Origin: Leeuwenhoekiella blandensis MED217
GTDB taxonomy: Bacteria; Bacteroidota; Bacteroidia; Flavobacteriales; Flavobacteriaceae
NCBI RefSeq assembly: GCF_000152985.1
Contig: NZ_CH672395.1
Coordinates: forward strand, 3,631,823 to 3,695,822
Direction of reading: 5' to 3'
Length of the DNA: 64,000 nt
Positions 45,963 through 54,523 of this stretch are shown piece by piece. The stretch's first letter is position 1, and each line of letters opens with the position of its first letter. Position numbers and translations under genes: made by a program. Under the pieces are notes generated by a model. The model worked only from the letters and a program-made list of their open reading frames with translations, ran no database searches and had not been told where the DNA came from.

Positions 45963-46643
45963 ATGGGTCTATTAAGCAAAAAAGACACCGATTCTGAAAA
46001 AGATTTCGAGACAGAATTTCATTTCCCTACCTCAGATAAAGCCCTTTTGATCTTTACCCGTAATCCCGAATTAGGTAAAGTAAAAACCCGACTTGCCGGC
46101 GGTGTAGGCGATGCTGCTGCGCTTGAGATCTATAAATTTTTGCTTCAGCATACGGTTAGCATCACCCAAAATTTAAGCCTAGATAAACAGGTTTTTTATT
46201 CTGAAAAAATACGTGCTTCAGATTATTGGGATGAAAACACGTTTAGCAAAAAACTCCAGCACGGTGATGATCTGGGAGCTCGAATGCAAAAAGCATTTTC
46301 AACTGCTTTTGCCAGCGGTTATAAAAAAGCGATCATCATTGGCAGCGATATGTATGACCTTTCTCAAAAAGATCTAGAAGAAGCATTTTCAGCGCTTGAT
46401 GATCACGATTTTGTGGTTGGTCCGGCTGAAGACGGCGGGTATTATTTACTCGGAATGACCTTCCTAAAGCCAGAACTTTTCAGCAATAAAACTTGGGGGA
46501 CCGAAACCGTTCTTAAAGACACGCTTGCCGATTTAAGTTCAGAATCTGTTAAATTGCTAGAAACCCGTAATGATGTAGACTATTACGAAGACATAAAAGG
46601 TATCGAGGCCTTCAAGCCTTTTTTACCAGAACATTTGAAATAA
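45963..46643 (+). CDS. DUF2064/TIGR04282-type glycosyltransferase of the arsenosugar locus
   Basis: 226 residues. Nucleotide-sugar fold: LLIFTRNPELGKVKTRLA (the Arg and Lys-Thr-Arg that contact the nucleotide), GSDMYDL as DxD-like motif, and GPAEDGGYYLLGM. NCBI names this family 'TIGR04282 arsenosugar biosynthesis glycosyltransferase' because it recurs beside ArsS and ArsM. It could attach a sugar or glycerol unit to the arsenoribose. Cytoplasmic, no signal. Family call firm; reaction inferred from context. Confidence 0.85.
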   Translation: MGLLSKKDTDSEKDFETEFHFPTSDKALLIFTRNPELGKVKTRLAGGVGDAAALEIYKFLLQHTVSITQNLSLDKQVFYSEKIRASDYWDENTFSKKLQHGDDLGARMQKAFSTAFASGYKKAIIIGSDMYDLSQKDLEEAFSALDDHDFVVGPAEDGGYYLLGMTFLKPELFSNKTWGTETVLKDTLADLSSESVKLLETRNDVDYYEDIKGIEAFKPFLPEHLK

Positions 46644-46650
46644 AAAATCC

Positions 46651-47463
46651 ATGAAAAAATTTATTGAAGAATCTGCGCAGTTTTTAAAAGAGCGCGGTTT
46701 TGAAGCTCCCGAAATCGGTATCATTTTAGGCACCGGTCTTGGCCAATTTGTAGACAAAGTTGAGATCATCAGCTCGGTGAGTTACAACCACATTCCCAAC
46801 TTCCCAACCGCCACGGTTGAATTCCATACCGGGAAATTGATCTACGGAACCTTAGGCGGAAAAAAAGTGATCGTGATGCAAGGACGTTTTCATATTTATG
46901 AAGGCTACACCCTGCGCGATGTGAGCTACCCGGTGCGTGTTATGAACGAACTCGGCATAAAAAAACTACTCATCAGCAATGCAGCCGGAGCGATCAACCT
47001 CAACTTTAAAAAAGGCGAGATTATGCTTATCGAGGATCATATCAACCTGCAAGGCGGTTCCCCGCTAGCTTTTAAAGGGGTTGAGCAATTAGGTTCACGT
47101 TTTACTGATATGAGTGCACCTTACGATGCTGAAATGCGTGGTATTTTAAAAGATATCGCAAAGACAGAAGGAATTACGCTGCACGAAGGTGTTTATGCAT
47201 CTGTAGTTGGCCCACAACTAGAAACCCGTGCTGAATATAGATTTCTTAAGATCATTGGCTCTGACACGGTTGGGATGAGTACCGTGCCTGAAGTGATCGT
47301 GGCCAATCACCTCGATTTGCCGGTTGCAGCAGTTTCTGTAATTACCGATGAGTGCGACCCCGAAAATCTAGCGCCTGTAGACATTCAGGATATTATGGCT
47401 GCCGCCGGAAAAGCAGAGCCCGATATGGTTACACTTTTTACGCAGCTCATTGAAAAACTTTAG
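46651..47463 (+). CDS. Purine nucleoside phosphorylase with MTAP-like specificity residues
   Basis: 270-residue trimeric PNP/MTAP family enzyme: phosphate-binding GTGLGQF, GRFHIYEGY, and GPQLETRAEYRFL (Glu191 for the purine), VGMSTVPEVIVA. At the place of Asn243 in human PNP (SLITNK) this protein has Asp233 (SVITDE), as in methylthioadenosine phosphorylase; by simple alignment the 5'-hydroxyl-binding His257 is Gln246. Thus it may prefer adenosines altered at C5', including an arsinoyl-adenosine. Starts 7 bases after the glycosyltransferase. General purine salvage is the alternative. Confidence 0.85.
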   Translation: MKKFIEESAQFLKERGFEAPEIGIILGTGLGQFVDKVEIISSVSYNHIPNFPTATVEFHTGKLIYGTLGGKKVIVMQGRFHIYEGYTLRDVSYPVRVMNELGIKKLLISNAAGAINLNFKKGEIMLIEDHINLQGGSPLAFKGVEQLGSRFTDMSAPYDAEMRGILKDIAKTEGITLHEGVYASVVGPQLETRAEYRFLKIIGSDTVGMSTVPEVIVANHLDLPVAAVSVITDECDPENLAPVDIQDIMAAAGKAEPDMVTLFTQLIEKL

Positions 47464-47551
47464 GGTTTTTCCGCATTAAAAAAACCACAACACAATTATC
47501 TCCGTAACTACTCATGTAGTTATGCTTTTTATAACTCAAAACAAAAAACAA

Positions 47552-47890
47552 ATGGCTAATAACAATTATTACGACCCGGCAGACCTGAGAAAATTTGGTA
47601 AGATCACCGAATGGAGCGAGGAACTGGGCACAAAATTCTTTGATTACTACGGAAAAGTTTTTGAAGAAGGTGCACTTACCGCACGAGAAAAAGCCCTTAT
47701 TGCGCTTGCCGTTGCGCACACCGAACAGTGCCCGTATTGCATCGATGCTTATACCAAAGACACTTTGCAGCGCGGCGTGACCAAAGAACAAATGATGGAA
47801 GCCATTCACGTAGGTGCTGCGATCAAGAGTGGCGCTACCCTCGTACACGGTACAATGATGATGAATAAAGTGAATAAGCTAGAAATGTAG
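47552..47890 (+). CDS. AhpD-like protein of arsenosugar loci
   Basis: 112-residue carboxymuconolactone-decarboxylase-fold protein with the redox pair Cys60-Pro-Tyr-Cys63 (EQCPYCIDAYTKD) and a following helix with HVGAAIKSG. The family is listed as 'arsenosugar biosynthesis-associated peroxidase-like' (TIGR04169). It may supply thiols or reduce arsenic or peroxide. The frame is open from 47522, but MANNNYYDP preceded by an A-rich leader is a better start. An 18-base perfect dyad TAACTAC-TCAT-GTAGTTA (47505-47522) lies in the gap before it. Confidence 0.85.
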   Translation: MANNNYYDPADLRKFGKITEWSEELGTKFFDYYGKVFEEGALTAREKALIALAVAHTEQCPYCIDAYTKDTLQRGVTKEQMMEAIHVGAAIKSGATLVHGTMMMNKVNKLEM

Positions 47891-47960
47891 CACTTAGACC
47901 GTATTTGTTTAAACTTAATCCTATCTTAGACGCTATTGAAAAAGAAAAATAAACGCTTTT

Positions 47961-49028
47961 ATGCCTGTTACTGAAACAAAAAAATCCCTACATAAACGTC
48001 ACGACGATCTTGCTCAAGCCAATAAACAGCTTGAGATTTTATCCAGTGGAATTTTTGCCGATGGCGAACTCCCTACGTTTGCCGAGAAGATCAAAGAGAC
48101 CAACCAATTTCCGTTACGACCTAAAAAACTGGAGATCCTTCAGATCAATGTGGGATATATGTGTAATCAGGTGTGTGAGCATTGTCACGTAGATGCCGGT
48201 CCCGATCGTAAAGAAATAATGACTTGGGAAACGATGGAGCAGTGTCTCGAAGTGATCAAAAACACGGGCGCGCACACGCTTGACCTTACCGGCGGTGCGC
48301 CTGAGATGAACCCTAATTTCAGACGTTTTGTAGAAGAAGCGAGTAAAGCAGGCATTAAAGATTTTATCGTGCGCAGTAACTTGACGATCATTCGCGCCAA
48401 TAAGAAATACCACGATCTGCCGGAGTTTTTCAAAAAACACAATGTGCACGTAGTGAGCTCGATGCCGCACTGGACGCGTGGTAAAACCGATAAGCAACGT
48501 GGTGAAGGTGTTTTTGACAAGTCGATCAAAGCCTTACAGGAATTAAATGCGGTTGGCTACGGAATGCCGGACAGTGACTTGCGCTTGGACCTCGTGTACA
48601 ATCCTAACGGTGCTTACCTTCCTTCTGATCAAGCAGGAATGGAAAAGGATTTCAAAAAAGCCCTGATGGAAGATTTCGGTATTCAGTTTCATAATCTGTT
48701 TGCGATCACCAATCTTCCTATCGCACGTTTTTTGGACTACTTGATAGCTTCAGAAAACTACGAGGATTATATGTACCAACTTGTTGAGGCTTATAACCCG
48801 GCTGCGGTGGCGAATGTGATGTGTACTAATACGATCTCGATTAGTTGGGACGGCTGGTTGTACGATTGTGATTTCAATCAAATGCTGGATTTAAAAGTAA
48901 ATTCAAAAGTGAAGCATATTTCAGAATATAATGAGGATGTGCTTAACGATCGTAACATTATCATTTCTCAGCATTGCTACGGCTGTACTGCCGGCGCAGG
49001 AAGTAGCTGTCAGGGAACTGTAGCTTAA
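47961..49028 (+). CDS. arsS: Arsenosugar biosynthesis radical SAM protein ArsS
   Basis: 355 residues. Radical-SAM cluster Cys68-x3-Cys72-x2-Cys75 in YMCNQVCEHCH, followed by DLTGGAPEMNP for SAM binding. The C-terminal extension is cysteine-rich (LYDCDFN, SQHCYGCTAGAGSSCQG) as in the ArsS family. In Synechocystis the ArsS product is 5'-deoxy-5'-dimethylarsinoyl-adenosine made from dimethylated arsenic and SAM. With ArsM downstream it forms the synthetic core of the locus. Confidence 0.95.
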   Translation: MPVTETKKSLHKRHDDLAQANKQLEILSSGIFADGELPTFAEKIKETNQFPLRPKKLEILQINVGYMCNQVCEHCHVDAGPDRKEIMTWETMEQCLEVIKNTGAHTLDLTGGAPEMNPNFRRFVEEASKAGIKDFIVRSNLTIIRANKKYHDLPEFFKKHNVHVVSSMPHWTRGKTDKQRGEGVFDKSIKALQELNAVGYGMPDSDLRLDLVYNPNGAYLPSDQAGMEKDFKKALMEDFGIQFHNLFAITNLPIARFLDYLIASENYEDYMYQLVEAYNPAAVANVMCTNTISISWDGWLYDCDFNQMLDLKVNSKVKHISEYNEDVLNDRNIIISQHCYGCTAGAGSSCQGTVA

Positions 49029-49073
49029 TTCAACATAAAATAACCAAAAGCACGCGTTGCATTTACCGCTTTA

Positions 49074-49754
49074 TTGAATACTAAAACCGCCATATTAATT
49101 TTTGCCCGCTCTGCGGAAGAAGACGCGCGACACAAGTCGATGCATAATGGCGTGCAACTCTTTGAAGCGCTCAATCGGCAGACTTTAAAAACGGTAAAAC
49201 AAAGCGGACTCCCCTTCTTTACTTATTCTGAAAAGAATCAAAAAGGCTCCACGTTTGCTGAACGCTATACACAAGCCTTTACAGAAATTTATGACTTGGG
49301 CTATGACAATGTCATCAGTATTGGGAATGACAGTCCGCATTTAACTAAGCAGCATTTACTTACCGCCGCAAGCGAATTGCAAAACTGCCCAATGGTCATA
49401 GGTCCTTCCGTTGATGGTGGGTTTTATTTGATGGGACTGAACAGAGCGCATTTTAATGCACAAGCGCTTTTAGAACTGCCTTGGCAGACTTCAAAACTCA
49501 CGCAAATCATTCTTAGAAAAGTGCGTGAGCAAAAGATTCAAGCTAAAACCCTTGAGGTACTGCACGACTTAGATTCAGCTTCAGATATTGCGCCGCTTTT
49601 ACATCGTGGGCAACTTCCATATTTAATCAAAAAACTGCTTTTACGCATACATTACAGAGGGACGCGACCAATCACCAACCAAAAGTTCTTCTTTGATGCC
49701 TTTCAGTATCAAAACTACTTCAACAAAGGTTCTCCGGTTAGTTTAAGTATTTAG
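49074..49754 (+). CDS. Divergent second DUF2064 protein
   Basis: 226 residues, TTG start at 49074 (no nearby ATG). Shares with the first DUF2064 gene the SIGNDSPHL and GPSVDGGFYLMGL segments, but at the N-terminus the nucleotide-contacting 'PxxGxxKTRL' is replaced by ARSAEEDARHKS. An extra C-terminal tail carries KKLLLRIHYRGTRPITN. Either it uses another donor or it is a non-catalytic partner. It starts 45 bases after arsS. Confidence 0.75.
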   Translation: MNTKTAILIFARSAEEDARHKSMHNGVQLFEALNRQTLKTVKQSGLPFFTYSEKNQKGSTFAERYTQAFTEIYDLGYDNVISIGNDSPHLTKQHLLTAASELQNCPMVIGPSVDGGFYLMGLNRAHFNAQALLELPWQTSKLTQIILRKVREQKIQAKTLEVLHDLDSASDIAPLLHRGQLPYLIKKLLLRIHYRGTRPITNQKFFFDAFQYQNYFNKGSPVSLSI

Positions 49755-49824
49755 GACAAAACCATTTGTCTCGCGGTATGCTGTACAATCAAGCCGCTTT
49801 CCTTTACTAATCAGAAACAAAAAA

Positions 49825-52800
49825 ATGAAATACCTTTATTTTGGGCTCATGCTCTTGCTGTGTGCAGTTGCCAATAGCCAAACTACCATTTCGGGTACGG
49901 TAACCACTGCAAGCGACGGGACGACCGTACCGTTTGTAAATGTCATTGCCGTAAATACCGATGCTGCTACGATAACCGATGAAAACGGAATGTTTTCTCT
50001 AGATGTTCCTGCTACAGCCAACGAACTACGCTTTTCAGCAATTGGCTTCATCACCCAAACCGCATCAATCAACGGGCGAACTACTATCAATATCATTTTA
50101 CAAGAATCTACTACAGACCTCGACGAAGTGGTCATCACGGCGCTCGGTCTCGAGCGCGAGACTAAAGAGTTGGGCTATGTAGTGCAAACCATCGAGGCAG
50201 AAGAAGTTTCTGCGGTAAAAGCGCCTAACTTCCTCGACAATCTTGCCGGAAAATTAGCCGGGGTTACGGTTTCACAAGGTGCAACCGGCGTGGGTTCTTC
50301 TTCAAAGATCACCATTCGCGGTGAGGCTTCCTTTTCAAACAACAATCCGCTGTTTATCGTTGACGGAACACCCATCAATAACAACACGGTTTTTAATGAA
50401 AGTAACGAAGCGGCAGCCGGTTTTCAAGAGATCGATTTTGGTAACGGCGCCATGGAAGTCAATCCCGACGATATTGCTTCGGTGAGTGTGCTTAAAGGCC
50501 CAAGTGCCGCAGCGCTTTACGGCACGCGCGCATCAAATGGTGTCATTATTATCGAAACTAAAAACGGAAGTCAAAGCAAAGGTTTAGGCATCAGCATCAA
50601 CACTTCGGTTTTTGTAGATACGCCTTTTAAACTTCCTGAATTTCAAAATCAATACGGGCAAGGAAATTCCGGTCAGTTTGAATTTGTTGACGGTTTAGGT
50701 GGCGGGGTCAACGACCTCATCTCCTATTCTTGGGGACCGCGTTTAGATCAAGGCTCCTTGATAGCGCAATTTGATTCACCTGTAACTTTACCTGACGGAA
50801 CGATCGTTCGTGGTGGAGATACTTCGCTTTACAACGGGATCGCCATCACACCAACAGCCTTCAGTTCGCATCCCGATAACCTGAAAGATTTTTACGAGAC
50901 CGGTGTGACCACGATCAATAATGTGGCGATAGGCAGCGGTTTTGACAAAGGAAACTATCGTATTTCGTTTACCGATTTACGTAGCGAATCGATCATTCCC
51001 GGAGTAAATCTGGACCGTCAAACCGTCGCTACCAAACTGAATTTTAAACCGACTGACAAAACCACGTTTAATGCTTCTATCAGTTATGTCAATTCCGGGA
51101 GTGACAACCGCCCATCTAACGGCTACGGAAGTGAGAACGTCAATTATGCGCTTGTGGCTTGGGGACCGCGCTCGCTAGACATTAACAGCTTGCGTCAATA
51201 TTGGCAACCGGGATTAGAAGGTGTGCAGCACTACTCCTTCAACTATACGTATTTTGACAATCCGTTTTTTACGATGTATGAAAACCGGAACTCCTTCAAC
51301 CGGGACCGGGTTTTTGGAAATATTTCTATCAAACAGCAAATCACAGAAAATCTCAGCCTTTCGTTGCGTTCCGGAATGGATTATTCTTCAGAAACGCGCC
51401 AGCTGCGTCGTGCTTTCAGCGCTAACCGTTTTAAAAATGGAGGCTACGCCGAGCACGATGTTTTTTATCGCGAGATCAACACCGATTTCTTACTGAATTA
51501 CAACAACATCTTTGGCGACTTTTCTCTTGATGTTTCGCTGGGCGGAAACCGTCTGGATCAAAAAGCCAGCACCAAACAGTCACAAACGGTGAATCTTGCG
51601 CAACCGGGAATTTTCAATCTGAATAATGCTGCTTCGCCAATTGATGTGTTTCAATTTGAATCAAATAAGCGCATCAATTCTTTCTACGGAATAGCAAAAC
51701 TGGGCTATCGCGACTTTCTATTTTTAGACCTTACCGGCCGTAACGACTGGTCAAGCGCGCTCGCCACGCCGTTTTCGGTAGATGGGACTTCGTTCTTTTA
51801 TCCTTCGGCTTCGGCGAGTTTTATTCTTTCTGAAGTTACTGAATTACCCAAAGCTTTTTCCTATGCGCAACTTCGCGCGAGTGTAGCTCAAGTGGGTAAC
51901 GATACGCAGCCTTATCAAACCAGCGGTGCGTTTATTTCGCAAACCGCTTACAATGGGCAACCCGCCTTCAGCAATCAAAATTTTATACCAAACGCTAATC
52001 TGAGACCTGAGCAAACTACGTCGTATGAAGTAGGTGCCGACATCAGATTTCTTAAAGATCGCATTCGATTAGATGCGACGTATTACAATGCGTTAACTAA
52101 AGATCAGATCATTTCGCTACCCATCGCGATCTCCTCGGGATACAATCAGCAAGTGGTGAATGGCGGTGAAGTGCGTACGCAAGGGGTCGAACTTATCGCA
52201 GATCTAACACCGATTTTAACCGCTAATTTTAAATGGAATACTACGTTCAACTTTAGTAGCAATACGTCGAGAGTGGAAAGTCTACCGCAATCTGACGGAA
52301 GGCTAACTTTAGCCTACAGCCGAATTTACGACAGTGCCAACCAGACGGTTTGGTTTCAAGTAGAAGAAGGCGGAAAAATTGGCGATATCTACGGAACCGG
52401 CTATCAAAAAACCGAAGACGGACAGTTTATACTAACTCCTTCCGGTAGCTATATTGCAGACAATAATCTCAAAAAAATAGGAAACTACACCCCTGACTTT
52501 ATGCTAGGTTGGAACAACTGCTTCAGCTATAAAAACTGGAGTTTGAGTTTCTTGTTTGACTGGCGACAAGGTGGCGAACTCGTTTCACGCACTCGAGCGC
52601 TGGGAACTGTAGGTGGTCAACTTGCAGAAACAGCCAATCGCCCGGAAGCAGGTATTGTTCCGCAAGGTGTGGTCAATACAGGCACAGCAGAAAATCCGCA
52701 GTATGTGCAAAATACCACAGCGGTTTCAGCAGAAACCTATTACCGCCAATTTTACGATCGTAACCACGAAGAAAACAATGTTTATGATGCTTCGTATTTA

Positions 52801-53040
52801 AAACTGCGTCAGTTTTCAGTGGGATATACCTTTAATCTAAAGGATGGCTTTTTAGGCTTGAGTAACGGGATGGACATCGATCTGGCTCTTGTGGGGCGTA
52901 ACCTCTTTGCCTTTTCAGAAATACCACATTTTGATCCTGAGCAACTCGCAGTGCAAGGCAGCGGCTTTATAAGCGGTGTTGAAGATATGAGCTACGCCAC
53001 CACGCGCAGTATTGGTTTAAAAGCAGGCTTTAATTTCTAG
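49825..53040 (+). CDS. SusC/RagA-family TonB-linked outer-membrane receptor
   Basis: 1071 residues: signal peptide (to ANSQ, about 19), N-terminal carboxypeptidase-like beta domain (about 20-100), plug domain with NLAGKLAGVTVSQGATGVGSS and VLKGPSAAALYGTRASNGVI, and a 22-strand barrel ending AGFNF. It imports, with a SusD lipoprotein and TonB energy, nutrients too large or rare for porins. Its place between arsS and arsM suggests an arsenic-containing or related organic substrate; that is inference only. Confidence 0.92.
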   Translation: MKYLYFGLMLLLCAVANSQTTISGTVTTASDGTTVPFVNVIAVNTDAATITDENGMFSLDVPATANELRFSAIGFITQTASINGRTTINIILQESTTDLDEVVITALGLERETKELGYVVQTIEAEEVSAVKAPNFLDNLAGKLAGVTVSQGATGVGSSSKITIRGEASFSNNNPLFIVDGTPINNNTVFNESNEAAAGFQEIDFGNGAMEVNPDDIASVSVLKGPSAAALYGTRASNGVIIIETKNGSQSKGLGISINTSVFVDTPFKLPEFQNQYGQGNSGQFEFVDGLGGGVNDLISYSWGPRLDQGSLIAQFDSPVTLPDGTIVRGGDTSLYNGIAITPTAFSSHPDNLKDFYETGVTTINNVAIGSGFDKGNYRISFTDLRSESIIPGVNLDRQTVATKLNFKPTDKTTFNASISYVNSGSDNRPSNGYGSENVNYALVAWGPRSLDINSLRQYWQPGLEGVQHYSFNYTYFDNPFFTMYENRNSFNRDRVFGNISIKQQITENLSLSLRSGMDYSSETRQLRRAFSANRFKNGGYAEHDVFYREINTDFLLNYNNIFGDFSLDVSLGGNRLDQKASTKQSQTVNLAQPGIFNLNNAASPIDVFQFESNKRINSFYGIAKLGYRDFLFLDLTGRNDWSSALATPFSVDGTSFFYPSASASFILSEVTELPKAFSYAQLRASVAQVGNDTQPYQTSGAFISQTAYNGQPAFSNQNFIPNANLRPEQTTSYEVGADIRFLKDRIRLDATYYNALTKDQIISLPIAISSGYNQQVVNGGEVRTQGVELIADLTPILTANFKWNTTFNFSSNTSRVESLPQSDGRLTLAYSRIYDSANQTVWFQVEEGGKIGDIYGTGYQKTEDGQFILTPSGSYIADNNLKKIGNYTPDFMLGWNNCFSYKNWSLSFLFDWRQGGELVSRTRALGTVGGQLAETANRPEAGIVPQGVVNTGTAENPQYVQNTTAVSAETYYRQFYDRNHEENNVYDASYLKLRQFSVGYTFNLKDGFLGLSNGMDIDLALVGRNLFAFSEIPHFDPEQLAVQGSGFISGVEDMSYATTRSIGLKAGFNF

Positions 53041-53070
53041 GGCTTGAAGCCTATCAAAACTAGTTAGAAG

Positions 53071-54513
53071 ATGAAAAACACGATATATACAATTCTAATC
53101 TTGAGTCTGAGCTTTTTTACGGCTTGCACCACAGATTTTGAAGAAAAAAATACCAATCCCAATGCACCGGTTAGTGTGCAACCGGGATTACTTTTACGCC
53201 AGGTTATTTATGATTTTGGCGAGCAAATGAGCTATGAAGGTTTTGCCGCAGGCGATCTCCTTTCGCAGCATCGCACGGCTTTAGACTTTAACCTCTTTGA
53301 CCGTCACGCATTAAAATCGCCGCAATTGGGTGGAAATCCTTGGCCTGTTTTTTACACCAATCTTAGAGACAACGAACTCTTGCTTAAACAGGCTCAGGAA
53401 GTTGAAACCTTTAAGGTTTATGAAGGGCCGGCATTGATTCTCAAAGCGTATATGGCACAAGGCCTTACCGATTTGTTTGGCGATATACCCTATTTTGAAG
53501 CATTTAATGGAATTGATGGAACCGTCACCGCACCTTATGATGCTCAAGAAGACATCTATTTAGCAGAAGGCGGAATTCTGGACAACCTAGATCAGGGGAT
53601 TGCCGCGATCAATGCCTACTCCGGCGCTGTGGCTCTAGAAGGCGATCTGTTTTTTGAGGGAGACCTCAGCAAATGGGTACAGTTTGCAAACTCCTTAAAG
53701 CTAAAAGCCTTGATGCGTATTTCAAATCAGGAAGATGTAGCGGCCGCTATCGCTTCGATTTATGCCGAAGGAAATTTCATAACTACTAATGCAGATAATG
53801 CTGTTTTTGATTTCACTTCAAGTGCTCCTAATAGTTTTCGCTTTGCGCAATTGCGGGCAGGAGATTTCAACAACTTTGTGCTTTCTGAAACTATGGAGGA
53901 TATTTTGACTGATCTTGATGATGATCGTATTTCGGTATTTTTCCGTCCTTTTGCCAATTCGACTTCCGGTGAATTTAACGGACTCATCAACGGAATTGAT
54001 GCCTCACAAACTTCGATCGAACCTGCTAATTATTCGTTGGCAGGAACGCTTTTCCGTGAGAACACTGCACAATTAGACGCTAATTTTATGACCGCTTGGG
54101 AAACACACTTTATCCTCGCGGAAGCTGCAGAAAAAGGTTTTATAAACGCTGATGCCGAAACCTTATACAATCAAGGTGTTCAGTTGGCTTTTGATTATTG
54201 GCTGACCGATCTTCCAGCAGATTACTTGACCGGCTCGGCTGCGTATCACGCTGCAGGAACCAAACCTATACAACAGATTATCACGCAAAAATGGATCGCT
54301 AACCTCATCAATGGCTATGAAGGTTGGATCGAATGGCGTCGCACCGGCTTCCCGGAATTTAGACCGGTAGCAGCAAGTTTGAATGACGGGATCATTCCTG
54401 TGCGTATGCCGTACCCGGCAGAAGAGCAAGCTTTGAATGCAGATAATTATCAGGCTGCGGCAGCAGCCACAAACGACAACAGTTTAAACAGTCCCGTTTG
54501 GTGGGATAATTAA
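53071..54513 (+). CDS. SusD/RagB-family surface lipoprotein
   Basis: 480 residues with lipobox LSFFTAC (Cys19) and an Asn-Pro-Asn start after it, as in SusD-like proteins. The TPR-like helical scaffold and the C-terminal INGYEGWIEWRRTGFPEF are family features. It caps the SusC barrel at the surface and binds the substrate. Gap of 30 bases after SusC. It lacks an obvious polysaccharide-utilisation setting: no glycoside hydrolase lies near it. Confidence 0.92.
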   Translation: MKNTIYTILILSLSFFTACTTDFEEKNTNPNAPVSVQPGLLLRQVIYDFGEQMSYEGFAAGDLLSQHRTALDFNLFDRHALKSPQLGGNPWPVFYTNLRDNELLLKQAQEVETFKVYEGPALILKAYMAQGLTDLFGDIPYFEAFNGIDGTVTAPYDAQEDIYLAEGGILDNLDQGIAAINAYSGAVALEGDLFFEGDLSKWVQFANSLKLKALMRISNQEDVAAAIASIYAEGNFITTNADNAVFDFTSSAPNSFRFAQLRAGDFNNFVLSETMEDILTDLDDDRISVFFRPFANSTSGEFNGLINGIDASQTSIEPANYSLAGTLFRENTAQLDANFMTAWETHFILAEAAEKGFINADAETLYNQGVQLAFDYWLTDLPADYLTGSAAYHAAGTKPIQQIITQKWIANLINGYEGWIEWRRTGFPEFRPVAASLNDGIIPVRMPYPAEEQALNADNYQAAAAATNDNSLNSPVWWDN

Positions 54514-54523
54514 AATTACCAAT

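Noticed and set aside
53071-54513. SusCD as a polysaccharide utilisation locus
   Set aside because: No glycoside hydrolase, polysaccharide lyase or SusR-type regulator is next to it; neighbours are arsenosugar genes.
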